Assembly: GCA_017301995.1 (NCBI GenBank)
Contig: JAFLEH010000026.1
Location: forward strand, 1 to 64,000
DNA: 64,000 nucleotides
DNA from: Verrucomicrobiota bacterium
GTDB lineage: Bacteria; Verrucomicrobiota; Verrucomicrobiia; Verrucomicrobiales; Akkermansiaceae
Direction: 5' to 3'
This document shows positions 24,554 to 33,800 of this stretch, piece by piece. Position 1 is the first letter of the stretch; every line of letters starts with the position of its first letter. The notes beneath the pieces were generated by a model. It did no database searches. It worked only from the letters and a program-made list of their open reading frames with translations, and was not told where the DNA came from. The translations under genes were made by a program, and so were the position numbers.

Positions 24554-27500
24554 CAAACACAGCGGGCTTCCCCGCGGTGGAAACGGCGAACCGGCGATGG
24601 TTTCCGGCTCCGCTGTCGCCCATCGGCTGCCATGTGCCGGATCCCAGCGTGGCGCTCCATTCCGCGGCATAGGTCACACCCGCCACGCCGTCGAACTCGA
24701 CCACATACTCGCCGCCCGACCGCTGCGGCGAGGGCAGCAGTCCGGCGCTGTTGGCCTTCGGATTGAGGCCGAATCCATATTCCAACAGATTCACCAAGCC
24801 GTCGCCGTCATAGTCGTTCAAGTCGGCACCGTTCCCACTGTTGGAAGAACTGCCGAACTGGGCGAGACGCCACGCGTCCAGCGGATTCGCCGCCGCGTTG
24901 TGGAGCGTGATCGTGGCCGTTAGGGAAGATCCCGCCGTCGCGTTTCCGGACACTCCGGATAGAACCAACTGGAAAGTTTCGTCGCCCTCGGCCACCCCAT
25001 CTGACAGCACCGGAACGGAAACGGACTTCGCCGTCTCACCGGCCGCGAATGTGAGCGTTCCGGTCACCGGCGTGAAATCACCGCCGGCGGCGGCCGATCC
25101 GGCGACGGTGGCGTAATTCACCGAGGCGGCACCCTCTTTTCCTCCGGTGCGGGTCACCACGACCTGCACGGTTCCATCGGCTTCCGAAGCGGCCACGGCG
25201 GTGGACGCCAACCCGATATTGTCGGTGCAATCGACCGACGTCACGGTGACCTTCCAGGAGGCGATGCTGCCGCTGTCGCCGAACCCTTGGTCCTCGGCAT
25301 ACAAGCGCCAGGCGCCATTCGCCTGCAACCCTCCGAATTCCACCATGCTGTATCCCGGTTCGCTCGTATCGTCTCCAATGATCGCGCTGCCGTAGGGATC
25401 CCAAGGCCGCAGATTGCCGGAAGGCGAGGTCCCGGAGGACGGAAAATAGGCGTCTCCGTTGTCATCGATCACAAACGGGCTTCCCGCCACACTGGAAGCC
25501 GGCCCATCGGAAAACAAGGTGACATAGAGGCCATCGGGTCCCAACAATATAACCGAGGCGTCATTCGCGTAGCTGTGGAAGAAGCCGTTGACCGCGGCCT
25601 TCACGCCCTGCACCCGTCCGGTAACGCCAGACAGGGCGACCGATGACGGATAGGGACTCGCAGCCGCGTCGTCGAGAATCGTGATCGCTCCACCGGTGGG
25701 AGAAACGGTCTCCGACTTCACCCCGAGCGGGAGTTGCCAGGTCGCATATCCTAACAATAACCCCGCGCTTTCCAACTTCAGCACCAGCTTGGTCGAGGCC
25801 CCGCAACCGCCGCCACAGGTGAAGGCGAAGGTCCGGCTGACCACGGAACCGCCGGTGGATAGGACGCCATAGTCCTGCTGAGGACCCGCGCCGATCACGC
25901 CGCCGGTTTCCAACAGGGTTGCCGTCACGCTGCCGCTCGCGGCCGCTCCGATGTTCTTCAATCCGATGGTAACCGACACCCGCTCGCCGGGATCCGCCTT
26001 GGAGTTCGCGGGAATGTTTCCCTCGCTAACCAAACCGGCCGACGCCGGAACAATCCGCGCCGCGGTCACCGTGGATCCGTATAACTTGATACTGGCACCT
26101 GTCACCGATCCGGTCTGCGTGGGATGCAGGTCCCTCACGCGCAAGGTCCAAGTTCCGGCGCCGGTCTCGCCCCAATGCCGCACACTGCCGAATGTCCAGC
26201 CGGAATAGCTTTCATTGTCGTCGAAGTGCTGCTCCGCCAGTTTGCTAACCGTTCCGGACGGGGAGGTGAGGGTGACTTCCAGATCCCCGCGGCTGGCATG
26301 GGGGGCATTCAGCGTGAGTGTGACATGCTCCACCCGGAAATTGGCCTGCGTCACACTGAACGTGCGGGTCACTCCGGTCGTGTTGTTGTCCGGAATCGAG
26401 GTCACGCTGATGGAGGCGGCGGGCGAAACCGTCACCATCGTTCCCAGATTGTTCCAGGACTTCGCCATCTCCACCGCGGCTGCGGCATCCACCAGTCCGG
26501 CTCCGTATTTGTGATTGAAATGGAATCCCGCGGCGTTGGTCACCCAATCCGAATCCGTATTGTGCACCTCGCGGGCGGAACGCATCAGGATCTCCTTCAC
26601 GTCCCGCCAACCGAGATTCGGATTGGCCTGAAGCATCAGGGCGCAGATGCCGGAAACCACGGGAGCGGCCGACGAAGTACCGCCGAACTCCCGCGTGTAA
26701 TCGCGGTCTTCCAGATCGTCGGCTCCCGCGTGGTTTGAGCCGTTTTCGCCGGTTATATCGGTGGTCACGATGCCCTGGTTGTGCCGGCCGCCGTTGGATG
26801 GCGCGCACACCGCCAGATTCGCGCCCCGCTCGCTGTAGTAGGATTCGAAACCATCGTCGTTGACCGCGCCAACCGCGATCGTGTGGATCGAATTCGCATA
26901 CCCGTCGTAGTTCGAGTTGTCTCCCACGTCCAGACCATTTCCACCGGCGAAAACATATATGGTCCCGAGCCCGCCGCGGCCTGTGGCTGTGCCGTTGGCC
27001 AGCGCGGCGGCGGCCAATACTCCGGGGCCTTCGAGTGTCTGCCCGTCATCCGGCGCTCCCCAACTGTTGCTTTTCACCTGGATCACATCGTTTCTGTAGG
27101 CAAACGCGTCGGCCTCCTGCTGGTCGGTGGCGGGCTCCGCGATCAGGCGGAATCCGGCGATGGTCGCCTGATAGGCCACGCCGCAACCGCCCAAGGCATT
27201 GCCGCCCCTTGCGGCAGCCACTCCGGCGCAGGCGGTTCCGTGGTCGTCCTCCGCCAAATTCACGGGCGCAGGATCATTGTCGTTGCCGTTGAAATCGAAA
27301 TCCAGCGAGGTGTCGTAGTTCGGTTGGAGATCCGGATGGGTGTGCTGCACGCCGTCGTCAAGGATCCCGATCACGACGCCGGCACCCCGGTAGTTGTCCC
27401 ATACCGGCGCCGTGTTCGCATCGATCCACAGCGCGCCGCCGCCCTGGGTGGTGTTCCGGTGATGCCACTGGCTGGAAACCAGCGGGTCGTTAGGCAGTGA

Positions 27501-28049
27501 TTTTTTCTCCCGCATCCGCGCGAGCAGCACGTCGGCGGCCAGCACTCCCGGACGCGCGCGCAGCAACGGCACCGCCTCCCATGCGCCGATCGCGTCCGCC
27601 GCCTCCAATACCACCACGCCGGGGGCATAGGCGGGCACGGCGACGACCACCAACCCCAGACCCTCCGCCACATCCGCCGCCTTGGTTCCGGCCGCACACT
27701 CGGCCACCAACCTGCGCGTCACCAAACGCCTCGTCCCGAGATTGCGCGCGACTCCCGCTTCATACGCCACCAACTCGGCAGCAGCCCCGGGCCCGGCAGC
27801 CACCACCGCCTTGAGTCCCGCATAGCCGCCATCCGCAACCTTCCTGAAATCGCGGTGCCCGCCGCGATTGACCGCGATTTCATCCGTCACCAAGTCGATT
27901 GTCCGCTCGCTGCCCGCGTCCCGCAACACCATCCGGGTCATTGGATCGCCCGCAACCCCGGCACCAACGGCTGAACCGGAAAACACCCCCACCGCCACGA
28001 AACATACCGAAGCCCACAAGAAAAGCCGTGTTTTTTCCAAAGTTCTCAC
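24528..28049 (-). CDS. Secreted S8 family serine protease (subtilase with proprotein-convertase P domain)
   Basis: An 1173-residue exported protease with an N-terminal signal segment (RLFLWASVCFVAVGVFSG). The catalytic triad is visible: Asp in GVVIGILDDGVQHTHPDLQ, His in EDDHGTACAGVAAA, and Ser in GGTSSAAPVVSGI. A P domain follows (VTLTLNAPHASRGDLEVTL, SYSGWTFGSVRHWGETGAG), with a second similar unit near GVTGRVQGVKAAVNGFFHSY and a Calx-beta-like repeat (ATVAGSAAAGGDFTPVTGTL). The C-terminus (NDYDGDGLVNLLEYGFGLNP and on) is a module seen at the end of many exported Verrucomicrobia proteins and probably serves sorting or attachment. It likely degrades extracellular protein. Confidence 0.92.
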   Translation of the reverse strand: MRTLEKTRLFLWASVCFVAVGVFSGSAVGAGVAGDPMTRMVLRDAGSERTIDLVTDEIAVNRGGHRDFRKVADGGYAGLKAVVAAGPGAAAELVAYEAGVARNLGTRRLVTRRLVAECAAGTKAADVAEGLGLVVVAVPAYAPGVVVLEAADAIGAWEAVPLLRARPGVLAADVLLARMREKKSLPNDPLVSSQWHHRNTTQGGGALWIDANTAPVWDNYRGAGVVIGILDDGVQHTHPDLQPNYDTSLDFDFNGNDNDPAPVNLAEDDHGTACAGVAAARGGNALGGCGVAYQATIAGFRLIAEPATDQQEADAFAYRNDVIQVKSNSWGAPDDGQTLEGPGVLAAAALANGTATGRGGLGTIYVFAGGNGLDVGDNSNYDGYANSIHTIAVGAVNDDGFESYYSERGANLAVCAPSNGGRHNQGIVTTDITGENGSNHAGADDLEDRDYTREFGGTSSAAPVVSGICALMLQANPNLGWRDVKEILMRSAREVHNTDSDWVTNAAGFHFNHKYGAGLVDAAAAVEMAKSWNNLGTMVTVSPAASISVTSIPDNNTTGVTRTFSVTQANFRVEHVTLTLNAPHASRGDLEVTLTSPSGTVSKLAEQHFDDNESYSGWTFGSVRHWGETGAGTWTLRVRDLHPTQTGSVTGASIKLYGSTVTAARIVPASAGLVSEGNIPANSKADPGERVSVTIGLKNIGAAASGSVTATLLETGGVIGAGPQQDYGVLSTGGSVVSRTFAFTCGGGCGASTKLVLKLESAGLLLGYATWQLPLGVKSETVSPTGGAITILDDAAASPYPSSVALSGVTGRVQGVKAAVNGFFHSYANDASVILLGPDGLYVTLFSDGPASSVAGSPFVIDDNGDAYFPSSGTSPSGNLRPWDPYGSAIIGDDTSEPGYSMVEFGGLQANGAWRLYAEDQGFGDSGSIASWKVTVTSVDCTDNIGLASTAVAASEADGTVQVVVTRTGGKEGAASVNYATVAGSAAAGGDFTPVTGTLTFAAGETAKSVSVPVLSDGVAEGDETFQLVLSGVSGNATAGSSLTATITLHNAAANPLDAWRLAQFGSSSNSGNGADLNDYDGDGLVNLLEYGFGLNPKANSAGLLPSPQRSGGEYVVEFDGVAGVTYAAEWSATLGSGTWQPMGDSGAGNHRRFAVSTAGKPAVFVRLRVSNP

Positions 28050-28167
28050 ACCCGTGCTCTATCCGGATTTGCGTCGGATCACAAGCGAAATCCGCTTTTC
28101 CGCTCGACAAAGCGCGGCCGAATCCCTTGGCTCCGCCCTCCCACACCACCAGCCCCCACCTACCAAC

Positions 28168-29076
28168 ATGAGCACCATCTCCTGGACCGGCGTCATGCCC
28201 GCCACCCTCACGCAGTTCAACGCCGACCTCTCCATCGACCACGGTCTGATGGCGGAACACGGCCGCTGGCTGGTCGAAAACGGCTGCACCGCCATCATCC
28301 CGCACGGATCGCTCGGCGAGGGAGCCACCCTTTCGTTCGAGGAAAAACGCGCGCTTCAGAAAACCTACGTGGACGCCCTTCCGGACACCCCGGTCATCCC
28401 GGGCATCGCCGCGCTTTCCACCCGCGACGCGGTGGACCTCGCCAAAGCCGCCAAGGACAACGGCTGCCGCGGCCTGATGGTGCTACCCCCCTATCTCTAC
28501 GCGTCCGACTGGCGGGAAATGAAAACCCACATGGTCAGCGTGATTTCCGCCACCGATCTGCCGTGCATCGTCTATAACAATCCGGTCGCCTATAAGACCG
28601 ACTTCACCCCCGCCCAACTCAAGGAACTGGCCGACGAACTGCCCAACGCGGCCGCCGTGAAAGAGTCGTCCACCGACGCGCGCCGGATCGCCGGCATCCG
28701 CGAACTGTGCGGCAACCGCCTGGCGCTGGGCGTGGGCGTGGACGATTGCGCGCTGGAAGGCGCGGCGATGGGAGCGAAGTTCTGGATCACCGGCGTGGGC
28801 GGAGCGTTTCCGCGCCACAATGTGAAACTGTGGGACCTCGCCACCAGCGGCCGGATCGAGGAAGCGATGCCGATCTATCAATGGATGCTGCCGATGCTGC
28901 GGATGGATACCGTGGTGAAGTTCGTCCAACTGATCAAACTCCAGCAGACGATCGCCTCCGGCGGAAAATTCGGCAACAACCGGGTGCGCCCGCCGCGCCT
29001 GGAACTGACCGGCGCCGAACTGGCCGAGGCCACCGCCGTGATCGAGCGCGCGATCTCCACCGATCCGCTGGCCTGA
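28168..29076 (+). CDS. DapA/DHDPS family aldolase or deaminase (possible 4-hydroxyproline pathway)
   Basis: A 302-residue TIM-barrel enzyme of the dihydrodipicolinate synthase family, starting at ATG 28168. YNNPVAYKTDF near 136-146 holds the conserved Tyr, and AAVKESSTDARR supplies the Schiff-base Lys. The GEGAT(L)S segment (about 50-56) is the family's substrate-loop motif. These features, with an aldehyde dehydrogenase of the ketoglutarate-semialdehyde type 43 bases downstream, fit pyrroline-hydroxycarboxylate deaminase of 4-hydroxyproline degradation. The alternative, deoxyketoglucarate dehydratase of glucarate breakdown, would use the same partner. Neither an epimerase nor an uptake gene is nearby to decide. 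Confidence 0.85.
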   Translation: MSTISWTGVMPATLTQFNADLSIDHGLMAEHGRWLVENGCTAIIPHGSLGEGATLSFEEKRALQKTYVDALPDTPVIPGIAALSTRDAVDLAKAAKDNGCRGLMVLPPYLYASDWREMKTHMVSVISATDLPCIVYNNPVAYKTDFTPAQLKELADELPNAAAVKESSTDARRIAGIRELCGNRLALGVGVDDCALEGAAMGAKFWITGVGGAFPRHNVKLWDLATSGRIEEAMPIYQWMLPMLRMDTVVKFVQLIKLQQTIASGGKFGNNRVRPPRLELTGAELAEATAVIERAISTDPLA

Positions 29077-29119
29077 CAGGCCAACCGCCACCTTTTCCAA
29101 CCGCACCCCGACCGACGCC

Positions 29120-30688
29120 ATGGAACTGACAGGAACCTCATTCATCGGCCGCTCGCGCGGAGCCGCCGGCAACCCGGCGGGCCAGGCGATCACCGCCGCC
29201 ACCGGCGAACCGCTCGCCCCGGTCTATCAGGCCGCCAGCCCGGAGGAAACCGCCCGCGCGCTGGAGCTGGCGGCCACCGCGTTCCCGGTCTATGCCGCAC
29301 TGCCGGGGAAAACCCGCGGCGCGTTCCTGCGGGCCATCGCCGCGGAAATCGAGGCCATCGCCGACGCATTGGCGGCCCGCGGCGTGTTGGAAACCGGACT
29401 GCCGGAGGCCCGCCTGCGCGGCGAAACCGGCCGCACCACCGGACAGTTGCGGATGTTCGCCGCCCTCATCGAGGAAGGATCCTGGGTTGACGCGCGGATC
29501 GAGCACGCCCAACCGGACCGCCAGCCCGCGCCGAAACCGGACCTGCGCTCGATGCTCCGTCCGTTAGGCCCGGTGGCGGTGTTCTGCGCCAGCAATTTCC
29601 CCCTCGCGTTCTCGGTCGCGGGTGGCGACACCGCGTCCGCCCTGGCGGCCGGTTGTCCGGTCGTGGTGATCGCCCATCACTCGCACCCCGGCGTGGCGGA
29701 GTTGGTAGGCGGCGCCGTCGTCCGCGCCGCGGAAGCCACCGGCATGCCGGAAGGCGTGTTCTCGCTGCTCTACGGCGGCGGCCGCAAGGTCGGCCAAACG
29801 GTGGTCGCCCATCCGGTGATCCAGGCGGTCGGTTTCACCGGATCGCGCGCCGGCGGCACCGCGCTCATGGCCACCGCCGCCGCACGCCCGCAACCGATCC
29901 CGGTGTATGCGGAAATGAGTTCGATCAACCCGGTGGTGATCCTCGAAGGCGCGCTGCGGCGCGGCGGCAAGGCGCTCGCCACCGCGTTCTATCAATCGCT
30001 CACCCTCGGGGTCGGACAGTTCTGCACCAATCCGGGACTGGTCTTCCTGGCCGGTGAAACGACCGACGAATTCCTGAGCGCCCTAACCGAGCTAACCACC
30101 GCCGGCACGCCCGGAACCATGCTCAACCCGGCGATCTGCCAGGCCTACGCGGGCGCCACCAGCGCGCTGGCCATCCAGCCCGGCGTGAGCACCCTCGCCC
30201 GCGCCGGCGCGCCATGCGGAAACGGCCAGGGCGCTCCCGCCGTTTTTCTAACCGACATTGCCACGTTCCGCGCCAATCCGGCGCTCCAGCACGAGATGTT
30301 CGGCCCGGCCACCCTGGTGGTCACCGGCACCACGGCGGAGATTCTGGAAACCATCCCCGCCCTGGAAGGCCAGCTCACCGCCACCATCCACGGCACCGAT
30401 GAGGAACTCGCCGCCCACCCCGGCCTCGTGGCCGCGCTCGAACGCCGCGCCGGACGCCTCATTTTCAACGGTTTTCCAACCGGTGTGGAAGTCTGCTCCA
30501 GCATGGTCCACGGCGGACCCTACCCCGCCACCTCCGACGGCCGCAGCAGCTCGGTGGGCACCCTGGCCATCCACCGCTTCACCCGCCCCGTGGCCTATCA
30601 GAGTTTCCCCGCCGCCGCCCTCCCGCCCGAACTGCGCGACGACAACCCGCTCGCCATCCGCAGGCTGGTGGACGGAAACCCGGGCTAA
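29120..30688 (+). CDS. 2,5-dioxovalerate (alpha-ketoglutaric semialdehyde) dehydrogenase-like
   Basis: A 522-residue NAD(P)-dependent aldehyde dehydrogenase. CASNFPLAFSVAGGDTASALAAGCPVV opens the cofactor domain; AVGFTGSRAGGTAL, the catalytic Glu in YAEMSSINPVV and the nucleophile Cys in GVGQFCTNPGLVF are all present. The pattern AEMSSINPV is typical of the branch that oxidises ketoglutaric semialdehyde to 2-oxoglutarate. It forms an operon with the DapA-family gene before it, consistent with the last steps of hydroxyproline or glucarate degradation feeding the citric acid cycle. Confidence 0.88.
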   Translation: MELTGTSFIGRSRGAAGNPAGQAITAATGEPLAPVYQAASPEETARALELAATAFPVYAALPGKTRGAFLRAIAAEIEAIADALAARGVLETGLPEARLRGETGRTTGQLRMFAALIEEGSWVDARIEHAQPDRQPAPKPDLRSMLRPLGPVAVFCASNFPLAFSVAGGDTASALAAGCPVVVIAHHSHPGVAELVGGAVVRAAEATGMPEGVFSLLYGGGRKVGQTVVAHPVIQAVGFTGSRAGGTALMATAAARPQPIPVYAEMSSINPVVILEGALRRGGKALATAFYQSLTLGVGQFCTNPGLVFLAGETTDEFLSALTELTTAGTPGTMLNPAICQAYAGATSALAIQPGVSTLARAGAPCGNGQGAPAVFLTDIATFRANPALQHEMFGPATLVVTGTTAEILETIPALEGQLTATIHGTDEELAAHPGLVAALERRAGRLIFNGFPTGVEVCSSMVHGGPYPATSDGRSSSVGTLAIHRFTRPVAYQSFPAAALPPELRDDNPLAIRRLVDGNPG

Positions 30689-30709
30689 CGTCCCCCCCGC
30701 GATAGCGGC

Positions 30710-30732
30710 AGCCGCGCTCGCGAGAGCGTGGC
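30710..30732. repeat. Copy of the intergenic GCCGCGCTCGCGAGAGCG hairpin repeat
   Basis: A 23-base element almost identical to the one at 7991-8013, differing at one position (C for T in the loop). It folds as a small hairpin and lies in the gap after the aldehyde dehydrogenase gene. It may be a dispersed repeat or part of a terminator; no T-run follows. Confidence 0.6.
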
Positions 30733-30840
30733 GTTCGAACCGCGGCAGACGCTATCCGCCTGATGGGGCCCGCGCTTTTGGTCTTGCCACAGGAGTGGGC
30801 GTGCTCTATCCATCGCGCCATGATCTGTCAGGTTGCATCC

Positions 30841-33800
30841 ATGAGCCTCGGCGCCATTTCCCCGGATACGGTTGGCGGGGCTGTTGCTCTCGTTCTCGCG
30901 CTCGCCCTAACCGCATTGCTCGTGAAGGTGATCACCCTGCTCAGGCGACCCACCACCCACAAGCTATCAGTGGTGGCGCTGGTGGTGATTTTGGCCGGCA
31001 TCCTGCTCACCGGATTGTTGGCCATGGGGATGAGCCATGCCGGCTCACGGGTGCAATTGCTGGCGATCCTAACCGGTCTTGTGATGCTGGGTTCCATCGC
31101 GGGCACGTTCATCACCGCGATCATCGGGCTGTCCACGTACGACAGCATGAGATTCAAACAAGGGCGCACCCAAGCGGTGTCGGCACTGGTGATCAGCTCG
31201 CTGCTCGTGTTGCTGCTGGTCGCCTCATGGATGCAGGACGCCACCTTGGGGCGCGCCCGGACGAGAATCCCGACGCCTTCCGGCAACGGCATATCATGGC
31301 TGGAACCTGTGACGGAGACCCGCGCCGAAAAGGAAAACTGCGCCATGACCCGCGAGAAGGGCTGGATCGTTTGCGACCACGCCAGCCTCAATCCGATTTC
31401 CTGCATGCTTTTCCGGTCCGCCCGCCCGGAGGCCTACGCGATGATCATCGGCGAACCGGTGTCCGGCATCTCCGTGGAAACCTACGCCTCGCTCGTGAAG
31501 GACAATCTCAAATTGGTCTGCTCATCGATCGAGAACGAGCAGCTCACCCCCGACGAAGTGGACGGCATGAAATTCCTGCGCCGCACCTGTGTGGCACGGC
31601 TGAAGGACCAACCGGCACTCCGGATCCACTACGAACATTGCATGACCATCCAGGGCTCCGGAGCCTATCAGATCGTTTTCTGGTGCCCCGTTCAGACCCA
31701 AAAGACCGTCCAACCGGCGTTCGACCGCATGCTCGCTTCGTTCCGCATCCTCGATCCCTCGCGCAAGATCGGCGGCGAGTCCTTCGCAAACCTCCAACGC
31801 CCGGATTGGGGATACGAAACCAAGATCGACGCAAGCCAGTGGCAGGCCTGTGACGAACTCAACCCCGAACTGGCGGACAGCGGCGGTGATCGGACGCTGG
31901 AGGCGTTCCGGGTGATCCCCGTCACCCTAACAGGAGGAACCGTCTCCGACGATATCCTCGCCGACGGGCTGCTGCCGCGGATAGGCATCGGCCCTAACGA
32001 CAGGAAAAGCTGGACCAGCGAGCCTTGGCAGTCCGGCTGGGGCAAGGGCCTCGAATTCACCGGCTCCAAGCGGGTGGACAACACCGATTTCAACTATCTC
32101 CTCCGCGTGGTCCGAAGAGACCGGATCGCTCTTCTCATCGCCGGATGGTCCGCCAAGGAGAACGGCGACTCCAAGCTGGTTAGGGCAACCCTGGACCGGA
32201 TCACCGCGCTTCCCTCGCCACCGAAACCGCCCGAACCCAACCCCAAAAGACTCCGCGAGATGAGTTTCGTCCACAATGACATCGGCCTCGGGTTTTTCTC
32301 GCAGGATCGCTTCAGCGACGCCGCCCAGTGGTTCATCACGGCGCACGGCTTCTCTCCGCAGGACGCGGCGATTCTGGGCAACGCCGCCAACGCGCTGCAG
32401 CAGGCCGGAGAAACCGACCGGGGATTGGAACTCCTCCAGTCCAACCGGAAGCTGATGGAGAAATCTCCCGATCTCCTCCAGTTCCACGCGCTGCTTCTGG
32501 CGGACAAAGGCGAGATCGGCGACGCGAACATGGAGTTCATCAAGGCGATCGGGCTTGGCTTCGATGGCGCATCCGATGTCGTCGCGTGGCTCAGGAAGAT
32601 GAACGATGGAGGACATTTCGCGGAATCCGAAGCGCTTGCCAAGGCATGGGTCGCCAGAAAGCCGGGCATCGATTCCCGGATCTGGATGGCACAAACCGTG
32701 GCGGCCTCCGGCGACTCCGAACGCGCCCTCGGCCTGTTCGAGGCCGTCACCCGGGATTTTCCCAACAACAGCCGTGCCCTAACCGAGTATGCCGGCGCCC
32801 TCAATGACGCCGGATCGTTCGACCGCGCGGGAGAAATCGCCTCGGACCTGCTGAAAAAGGGCAAACCGACGGCCCAACTCCACATGATTCTGGGTTGGAG
32901 CCAGATGGGGCGCAAGTGGTTCCGCGAGGCCAAGGCAACCTTCGAAAAAGCGGCGAAACTCGCGCCCGACGATCCCGAAGTGCTCGCCGCCGTCCGGCGG
33001 GCTTCCGCCCAACTCGGCCAAGGCATGGACATCGATACCAAGTCGCCGATCAAACCGGTTCCCATGCCTGACGCCGTCGCCGAAGTGTTGGCGGGATTCC
33101 AACCGGACGCGGATTATGCCAAGGAACGTCCCCAGGCCTATCTGCTTTCCTCCCTCGGCTACTCGGCGGAGAAAGGCAAACCGCTCCGCCGCACGTGGCG
33201 CTACCGCATCCGCGTCAACTCTCCGGAAGGTGTCAACAACCTCAGCAGCGTGGACCGGACATTCGATCCGCTCGGCGAACGGATCTATCTCAACGAACTG
33301 GCGGTCACCGGTCCGGATGGAAAGAAGACCGATGTTTCCGCCACCGACGCCTATGTCCGCGATGACGAGGACGGCGGCGCGTCCCACCGCAAGGCATTCC
33401 ATTTCCAGATTCCCGGACTCAAACCCGGATGCGTGATCGACTACACCCTAACCATCGAGGACCTGAAAGCCTCCGGCGAATTCGCGTTCGAGCGGCATCT
33501 TTTCGCCGAGTCCGCCGCGAAGGCGGTGTTCGTGACCGGCGACGTATCCGCGATAAAGGCGGTGGTCACCAACCAGGGATCTATCAAAACCATCCGCGGC
33601 AAATCGCTGGCCGCCTGGATCGGACTGGACCTCCCCATGGTTGCAAACGAACCGATGGGCCTGCCCTACGAGGATACGCTCGGATTTCTAACACTCGGAC
33701 CGGCGGGCACCACCTGGCAGCAAGTCGGGGCCGACTATCTCAAGGATATCGCGGACCGGCTGAAACCCGAACCGGAAATCACCGCGCTCGCCCGCAAACT

